Source: an uncultured Eubacteriales bacterium (GTDB lineage: Bacteria > Bacillota > Clostridia > Oscillospirales > QAMX01). From it: 64,000 bases of DNA. The DNA lies in contig CAKTEH010000002.1 in NCBI GenBank assembly GCA_934546935.1, positions 124,001-188,000 on the forward strand. Direction: 5' to 3'. Shown piece by piece: positions 59,168 to 64,000 of the stretch (position 1 is its first letter; each line of letters starts with the position of its first letter). The notes beneath the pieces are model-generated. The model worked only from the letters and a program-made list of their open reading frames with translations, made no database searches and was not told the origin of the DNA. The position numbers and the translations under genes were made by a program.

Positions 59168-59929
59168 TTATTCTTTGAAAACGTGGTCAGGCCGATAGAC
59201 CAAAGGGCCATTATGTTCTCCAAAATAATAACAGGGCAGCCCAGCATGCGCACCGAAATTATAAATACCTGCACGTTCCGTTTTTCCCGCAAGAATCGCA
59301 TCGGACGCCTCGATCAGATCATCGAGCAGGCTTACCGGCTGCAAACCAATTGTATGGCCGGTCAGCAGGTAATCAAAGCGGCTGCGCAGCGAGGAGAGCT
59401 TCTTAAGCGACGCATTATGTTCCTCAACAGACAGGCTATAGGGGAACAGCAACCAAACCGTATCATGCAAAACCGTGTCGCCGGTAACCAGGACACGATC
59501 CTCAATATCCAGAAAACAGGTGGATCCAGGCGTATGTCCGGGGGTTGCAATGGCTTCCACATGACGCCCTCCCAGATCAAGAACTTCACCGTCGCAGATC
59601 GGTTTCAATGGGCCGGGGCGCAGGGAACGGAACGCCTCCGGCACCTGGTTAAAATCAAACATCATGTCATAAATTGAAAAATCCGCAGGATTCAAGAGGC
59701 ATTCATCATAGAAAACATTGCCTCGCACATGGTCAAAATGAGAATGCGTACAGGCAAGCGTCAGCGGCAGGCTGGTATAAGTACGCACATAATCCTTATG
59801 GTTTTCGCGGCCATAGCCAGTGTCGATAACCAGGGCGCGATCTGTCCCGCGTATGACATAGGAGCCGGGGCCGATATTAATCTGGGCAATATGGTTATTG
59901 ATTTCCGTAAATTTGCACTCGGTATCCAT
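59168..59929 (-). CDS. Metallo-beta-lactamase-fold hydrolase
   Basis: A 253-residue protein with the full zinc-site set: THSHFDH (HxHxDH, near 72-78), GHTPGSTC with the third histidine near 143, the bridging aspartate in VTGDTVL, and GHTIG near 204. These residues make a binuclear metal site as in glyoxalase II and related hydrolases. The C-terminus is unusual in ending with a short hydrophobic segment and FGEHNGPLVYRPDHVFKE. Two starts are possible; ATG 59929 is eight bases from AGGAGA and is preferred over ATG 59935. It is a single gene closed by a terminator. The substrate is not evident. Confidence 0.88.
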   Translation of the reverse strand: MDTECKFTEINNHIAQINIGPGSYVIRGTDRALVIDTGYGRENHKDYVRTYTSLPLTLACTHSHFDHVRGNVFYDECLLNPADFSIYDMMFDFNQVPEAFRSLRPGPLKPICDGEVLDLGGRHVEAIATPGHTPGSTCFLDIEDRVLVTGDTVLHDTVWLLFPYSLSVEEHNASLKKLSSLRSRFDYLLTGHTIGLQPVSLLDDLIEASDAILAGKTERAGIYNFGAHAGLPCYYFGEHNGPLVYRPDHVFKE

Positions 59930-60111
59930 TATCATGTTCTCCTTTATCCAGTTTATTTTTATTTTAGCACATACCGTGCCACAGTACAAGCCGGTTAACT
60001 TGCGGCAGGCGTCTTATTCTTGAAAAATACAGGATACAGATCTTTCCGTACGGCCAAAAACCAAAAAACCGAAACTATAAAATCCAGAAAGACATCAGGA
60101 GGAAAAACACC

Positions 60112-61155
60112 GTGCTCAAGCCGGAGCGTCTGCACCGCGGCGACACGGTCGCCATTGTCAGCTTTTCCCAAGGCATGCTGGGAGAGCCTCAGTTTATCCA
60201 TAAATATGAAATTGCGAAAAAGCGCCTGGAGGAGGACTTCGGCCTGCGCGTCCTATGTATGGACAATGCGCGCAGGGGGGTAGAGTATCTCTACCGGCAT
60301 CCGGAAGCCCGGGCAGAGGACTGGATGAACGCTTTCCGCAATCCGGAAGTGCGGGGGATTTTTAATGCCATTGGCGGCGACGATACAATTCGGCTGCTTC
60401 CCTATATCGATTTCAGTCTCATCCGGAGGAACCCGAAAATTTTCACAGGCTTCTCGGATACAACCGCAAACCATTTCATGTGTTATCACGCGCGGCTTGT
60501 TTCCTACTACGGGGCCTCTGTTATGAATAATTTCTCCGAATATGTGCGCATCAATCCATATACGGAATCTATGATCCGGCGCACGCTCTTCCAACCAGAA
60601 GCAATGCTGGATATTCCCAGCGCGCCCTTTTTCCGGGATGACGACGATGAACGGATTTGGTGGTGCGAGGAAAACCGAGGCCGGGAAAAAACCTGGAACC
60701 CGGAGCCGCATGGCTATGAAATCCTGCAGGGGTCTGGCATTGCTGAAGGCGAACTGCTTGGCGGATGTCTGGATACTTTTATCCAGCTCTTCGGTACGGC
60801 GATCTGGCCCCCGGCAGAACAATGGCGCGGCAAAATTCTTTTCCTGGAGACAAGCGAAATGGACATGTCCTGTGATCTACTGTGCTGGATTCTGCGCAGC
60901 CTCCTGGCTCAGGGAATTTTGCAGGCAGTCAATGCAATCCTTGTCGGGAAACCTGCCCGGCGCGGGAAATATGAGCCTTATAAAGAGGTTTTCCGCCGGG
61001 TTGTCGGCATTGAGGCTGGACGTCCGGAACTTCCGATCCTCTATAATGTGAATTTTGGCCACGCAGAGCCCATTGGTATCTTTCCTTACGGCTTACGCTG
61101 CAGGCTCGACGCAGATAGGCGGACGCTTACGCTTCTGGAACCCGCCACGCGCTGA
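60112..61155 (+). CDS. S66-family LD-carboxypeptidase
   Basis: A 347-residue serine peptidase of family S66 (LdcA/MccF group), which removes C-terminal residues from murein tetrapeptides or hydrolyses certain peptide antibiotics. The nucleophile is Ser115 in FTGFSDTTANH; other conserved segments are IFNAIGGDDTIRLLP (84-98), LLGGCLDTFIQLFGT and the catalytic His region YNVNFGHAEPIGIFPYG near residue 315. Members of the MccF-like subgroup have this longer middle region. It begins with GTG 60112 after AGGAGG. No signal peptide is present, consistent with wall recycling in the cytoplasm. Self-immunity against a peptide-nucleotide antibiotic is an alternative. Confidence 0.9.
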   Translation: MLKPERLHRGDTVAIVSFSQGMLGEPQFIHKYEIAKKRLEEDFGLRVLCMDNARRGVEYLYRHPEARAEDWMNAFRNPEVRGIFNAIGGDDTIRLLPYIDFSLIRRNPKIFTGFSDTTANHFMCYHARLVSYYGASVMNNFSEYVRINPYTESMIRRTLFQPEAMLDIPSAPFFRDDDDERIWWCEENRGREKTWNPEPHGYEILQGSGIAEGELLGGCLDTFIQLFGTAIWPPAEQWRGKILFLETSEMDMSCDLLCWILRSLLAQGILQAVNAILVGKPARRGKYEPYKEVFRRVVGIEAGRPELPILYNVNFGHAEPIGIFPYGLRCRLDADRRTLTLLEPATR

Positions 61156-61179
61156 GCATCAAGCGCATTTCCGAAAAAC

Positions 61180-61218
61180 GATCCCCCTGCGAATACAACG
61201 GATTCGCAGGGGGATTTT
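61180..61218 (+). terminator. Intrinsic terminator after the S66 gene
   Basis: ATCCCCCTGCGAAT pairs with ATTCGCAGGGGGAT around ACAACGG-type loop, followed by TTTT. Confidence 0.88.
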
Positions 61219-61263
61219 CCACCTTCGGTTCGGGCAAGCAGCCCAGTTGGAAAGCAGATGCCT

Positions 61264-61638
61264 TTACTCTTGCTGTTTTTCTTCCATCAGCGCTTTAAGC
61301 CGGCTGAAACTTTCCTCGCTGATCTCATGTTCGATTTTACAGGCATCCGCATAGGCCGTTTCTGGGGATACGCCGATACGCAGGAAAAAGCGGGCAAGCA
61401 CATTATGCCGCTCATAAATCGGTTCGGCAATGATACGGCCCTGTTGTGTAAGCGTGATATGGTTTTCCCCATCCACCTCGATCAGACCTTTTTCACGCAG
61501 GTGCCGGACAACCTCTGATACAGTAGGCCGCGAATAACCCAGTTCAGCGCAGATATCTGCCGCATGTACGCCCGCTTTGCGCTGTGTCAAAATCAAAATG
61601 GTTTCCAGATAGTTTTCCATAGCCCGGGTTACCGCCAT
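61264..61638 (-). CDS. DtxR/MntR-family metal-dependent regulator
   Basis: A 124-residue iron- or manganese-responsive repressor lacking the C-terminal SH3 domain, like MntR. The start MAVTRAMENYLETILIL is typical, with the helix-turn-helix in VHAADICAELGYSRPTVSEVVRHLREKGLIEV (spread over about 28-59). The metal ligands sit in the dimerisation half: ERHNVLARFFLRIGV, ACKIEHEISEE; the MntR-type residues Glu and His are both present. ATG 61638 follows GAGGAAAAG. A promoter lies about 35-60 bases upstream. No metal transporter lies in the window, so its targets are elsewhere. Confidence 0.9.
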   Translation of the reverse strand: MAVTRAMENYLETILILTQRKAGVHAADICAELGYSRPTVSEVVRHLREKGLIEVDGENHITLTQQGRIIAEPIYERHNVLARFFLRIGVSPETAYADACKIEHEISEESFSRLKALMEEKQQE

Positions 61639-61671
61639 ACGCTTTTCCTCCCCGCACAGTACATGATTTAT

Positions 61672-61700
61672 ATTATACCACGCGATCAGAAAAAAGTCAG
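61672..61700 (-). promoter_or_regulatory. Sigma-A promoter of the MntR-type gene
   Basis: On the minus strand CTGACT (61700-61695), 17-base spacer, TATAAT (61677-61672). The rest of the gap, 61701-61971, shows no gene or other structure to me. Confidence 0.7.
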
Positions 61701-61971
61701 CCGCCGAAATCCGGACGCCGTCTTCCCGGATGCAGGCTACGCAAGCTTTCTTTCCAGCCCTTACAAATATTAATCCGCCGCATGCATCCCATCCAGTTAC
61801 CGAATTTTGATCTGCGTCATACGCTTTCATCTCATAAACCGCGCAACGGCCATGGTCTCACGTTCTTTCCTAAACCCCGGCGCTGTGCTGTCCCATGGGC
61901 ATAATCCTGCAAGCGCAGAGCCCTTTCACGCAACGGACCGGCTTACTTTTTCAAAATACAATACGCAGGTC

Positions 61972-62835
61972 CTATAACGCACACCGGCGCAGCGGGAGGA
62001 AGTCATCAAGCGTACGCCGCAGATATGCGTCCCACATTTCAAAATCATGGCCGTACCCCTCGGCAAGCGTGTACTCGACTGCAAGCCCCAGCGTACGCAG
62101 CGCGCGCACATCATCCTCCACGCGTTCTCGGATAAATTCGCGGCTTCCGCACACAAGATGCAGCGCGGGAAAATCCACGCCCTCAGCCAATCCCTGGCGG
62201 ACAAGCGCTGCAAGATCAAAGCGGGAACCTTCGATTTGCGAGGCTGGTCCGAAAGTATTCAGATAAATCGGGAAGCTTTTGAAATGTTCGCTTTTCAGTT
62301 CCCTTTCCAGTGTACCGGTATTGGCCGTAAGGCCGATGCCGCCGGAAATATCGACACAGGCGCAATAGCGGTGCGGGTAACGAAGCGCATTTCCAAGCGC
62401 CGCATTGCCGCCCATAGCATAGCCCACAATAAAATTATCCCGGCGTTCCGGGGAGGAAGGAAACAGCGACTGTACCACCACCGGAAGTTCTTCTCCGATA
62501 AAAGTCGAATAATTTTTTCCATAAGCGGTATCTACACCAAAGGAGTTGGCCACATCCGGCGCCACAAGCATAACACAGTTGCGCTCGGCATAGCGCTCAA
62601 CATTGGTATAACGCAGAGGCAGCGAGTCATCATCCCCACCGCCATGGATCAGATAGACAGTCTGAAATTTCATTCCAGAATGGTAGACCGGAAGGGACGG
62701 CGTCTCTCCAGGGCCCATATGCCCACGCGTTCCCTGGGAAAGGTCATAGTAGCTGAAGGAATTGGTTGGGATCACGGCACTGACATCAACCCAATGTCCA
62801 AGCGCCTGGGATCGATAGTTAAAACGCAGCAGCAT
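61972..62835 (-). CDS. Esterase-D-fold protein lacking the serine nucleophile
   Basis: A 287-residue alpha/beta-hydrolase of the esterase D/tributyrin-esterase group. HGGGDDD (64-70) gives the oxyanion region and His263 in EGYGHDFEMWD corresponds to the catalytic histidine. The expected nucleophile motif GxSxG is instead GYAMGG (138-143), with Ala140 in place of serine and an encoding GCT codon. The expected acidic residue region reads CGSREFI, with Glu where Asp is common. The remainder is well conserved, so the protein is probably folded but not an ordinary esterase. AGGAGG precedes ATG 62835. It stands alone between the MntR-type gene and an unknown gene. Roles as a binding or regulatory protein are possible. 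Confidence 0.86.
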   Translation of the reverse strand: MLLRFNYRSQALGHWVDVSAVIPTNSFSYYDLSQGTRGHMGPGETPSLPVYHSGMKFQTVYLIHGGGDDDSLPLRYTNVERYAERNCVMLVAPDVANSFGVDTAYGKNYSTFIGEELPVVVQSLFPSSPERRDNFIVGYAMGGNAALGNALRYPHRYCACVDISGGIGLTANTGTLERELKSEHFKSFPIYLNTFGPASQIEGSRFDLAALVRQGLAEGVDFPALHLVCGSREFIRERVEDDVRALRTLGLAVEYTLAEGYGHDFEMWDAYLRRTLDDFLPLRRCAL

Positions 62836-62956
62836 GGTTTATCCTCCTAAATTTCTATAGCTTCAGCATAGGGGAAAGGCAGGAGCGCGTCAATTTACAA
62901 ATTTCCTTTTCCGTAAAACATGGATGAAAACCGTAAAAAACCGGATCGCGTTTTCT

Positions 62957-62984
62957 TTGTTTTTTAACCATATCATGCTATAAT
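62957..62984 (+). promoter_or_regulatory. Promoter of the 63032 gene
   Basis: TTGTTT (62957-62962), 16-base spacer, TATAAT (62979-62984), about 45 bases before the start codon. Confidence 0.65.
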
Positions 62985-63031
62985 CTTCATAAAAAGGGAA
63001 AAACGCTGCTTAAGCAGGAAGCGAGGTGGCT

Positions 63032-63871
63032 ATGCGGTGGATTGATTACAGGCAATGCCTTGGCGTTGGGTTTGGGGATCAGGAAAAATTCCGGCTGTTG
63101 CAAAATAAAATCCATAATCTGCTGAACATATCCCGGGACGGAATCGGCTATACCGGGAAAAGCTATTTCCAGTTTTGTATGATGACCGGAAGGCGTTTCT
63201 GCGAGTTGCGCAGCCCGCCGGGCTGTGTGCTTTCTATCCTCGGAGACGAAGCAGAAGACCTCGGCGCCTTCTTAAGCGATTATATTGCGTTTGTCAATAC
63301 GTTTGAGCAATTGCCCTATTCCTCCTGGGACCGGCAGGCGTTTATCAACCTGCTACGCAATATGATGCAGCAGTCCGGGCTCCCAATTGAAATTTACAAA
63401 GACGCCGACGGGTACTTTGTTTTCCCTGAAGGAGCGGCGGAACTGGATGAATCACTGGTATCCTGCCCGCTGCTCTGGCTGCGCGCCTACCCGGCGGCAT
63501 ACAAAAGCTTTTCTACTGCACTGAAGCAGTATGCAAAAAAGGAGTATATCCGCGACACTGCGGACAATCTGCGCAAGGCGCTTGAGGCGTTTTTGCAGGC
63601 TTTTTTTGAAAACGAGCGCAATCTTTCCAACAATATTCCCATCGTAGGCGCGTATTTGAAAAACTGTGGTGCGCCGCGTGAATTCTGCGAAGCTTACGTA
63701 AAGCTTGCTGATCTTTACCGCAAGCTCAACGATCGTGCCGCAAAGCATAACGACGCCATAGATGCACGCTTTCTGGAATTCCTGCTTTACCAGACGGGCA
63801 TGTTTATCCGTCTGCTGCTTACCCTGCGCGCGGAGCCGCAGCATCCGGAGAATACCAGGGAAAAAACATAG
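63032..63871 (+). CDS. Unknown protein with a helical C-terminal domain
   Basis: A 279-residue protein I do not recognise with confidence. The N-terminal part starts RWIDYRQCLGVGFGDQEKF and includes YFQFCMMTGRRFCELR. After a middle region ending near residue 150, the C-terminal 125 residues are helical, with YIRDTADNLRKALEAFLQAF, NIPIVGAYLKNCGAPREF and LNDRAAKHNDAIDARFLEFLL. Short Arg-to-His spacings of this kind occur in HEPN-like domains of RNases and abortive-infection proteins, but the match here (RAAKH) is not the full motif. GAGGTGG precedes ATG 63032. It is a single gene with its own promoter and a perfect hairpin after the stop. A host-defence role is possible but unproven. Confidence 0.7.
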   Translation: MRWIDYRQCLGVGFGDQEKFRLLQNKIHNLLNISRDGIGYTGKSYFQFCMMTGRRFCELRSPPGCVLSILGDEAEDLGAFLSDYIAFVNTFEQLPYSSWDRQAFINLLRNMMQQSGLPIEIYKDADGYFVFPEGAAELDESLVSCPLLWLRAYPAAYKSFSTALKQYAKKEYIRDTADNLRKALEAFLQAFFENERNLSNNIPIVGAYLKNCGAPREFCEAYVKLADLYRKLNDRAAKHNDAIDARFLEFLLYQTGMFIRLLLTLRAEPQHPENTREKT

Positions 63872-63910
63872 TCCGGAAGCTGTCCTCTTTTACAGAGGAC
63901 AGCTTCCGGA
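63872..63910. terminator. Perfect 17-base hairpin after the unknown gene
   Basis: TCCGGAAGCTGTCCTCT (63872-63888) pairs with AGAGGACAGCTTCCGGA (63894-63910) around TTTAC. The T-run after it is weak. It also overlaps the end of a possible minus-strand gene. Confidence 0.75.
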
Positions 63911-64000
63911 TTCCTGTATAAGCAGTGCGCGAACCCGTGCAAAAATCTCATAGGGCGCATGGGAAAATGCGCGCACAGAAAAACGTCCCAATACCTGCGG
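63890..64000 (-). CDS. Possible C-terminal end of a minus-strand gene
   Basis: An open minus-strand frame enters from the right edge and stops at TAA (63892-63890), encoding 36 residues including GRFSVRAFSHAPYEIFARV. It is too short to assign. Its stop lies within the 17-base hairpin, which would suit a convergent pair. It is a candidate only. Confidence 0.35.
   Translation of the reverse strand, partial: PQVLGRFSVRAFSHAPYEIFARVRALLIQESGSCPL

Overview
The window looks like a chromosomal stretch from an endospore-forming, low-motility-signal Firmicute of the class Clostridia, probably a gut glycan degrader. The grounds are the ctsR-mcsA-mcsB-clpC operon, the darA-holB-ricT block, spoVG, a eukaryote-like ProRS, strong AGGAGG-type ribosome binding sites, sigma-A promoters, a glycine riboswitch and many plant-polysaccharide and sugar enzymes. 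GC content is moderate to high. No rRNA, tRNA, insertion sequence, phage or CRISPR array was seen. Several genes carry frameshifts or stops, which are either real decay or assembly errors.

Layout. 1-5.6 kb: tail of a DAK/FakA-type protein, S-adenosylhomocysteinase, a frameshifted flavodoxin reductase, a GyrI-like protein with aldose 1-epimerase, a DUF4867 protein divergent from galM across a palindrome, and MTA/SAH nucleosidase. 5.6-8.9 kb: a surface leucine-rich-repeat protein behind a long structured leader, a GH39 xylosidase-like enzyme and a YegP-type protein. 8.9-13.2 kb: an XRE regulator divergent from an ATPase plus two-permease ABC exporter, with matching operators between them. 13.3-16.2 kb: an esterase/acyltransferase fusion and a zinc-ribbon membrane protein. 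16.2-18.7 kb: an iron-sulfur DUF362 protein, BirA and a phosphoesterase. 18.8-20.0 kb: three small unknown proteins behind a sigma-K-like promoter.

20.1-33.4 kb is housekeeping: clpC-mcsB-mcsA-ctsR with two CtsR boxes, a CYTH phosphatase and murC, spoVG, ricT-holB-darA, alr and a FemAB-type ligase, and proS. 33.5-46.3 kb is the carbohydrate region: a GHL6-type hydrolase broken at an A9 run, a sugar isomerase, pnuC with a hairpin leader, then a tight run of three paralogous serine hydrolases, a CE1-type esterase and a MATE exporter, followed by a GH51 arabinofuranosidase and a MarR regulator. 46.3-53.7 kb is one 2481-residue cyclic beta-glucan synthase-like gene.

53.8-64.0 kb holds a DUF2975/XRE pair, a decayed methyltransferase, a glycine transporter under a tandem glycine riboswitch, DegV, a GNAT acetyltransferase, a YbaK deacylase, a metallo-beta-lactamase-fold hydrolase, an S66 carboxypeptidase, an MntR-type regulator, an esterase-fold protein lacking its serine nucleophile, and an unknown 279-residue protein. 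Functions fall into stress proteolysis, cell-wall synthesis and recycling, methyl-cycle salvage, and uptake or breakdown of arabinoxylan-like glycans.
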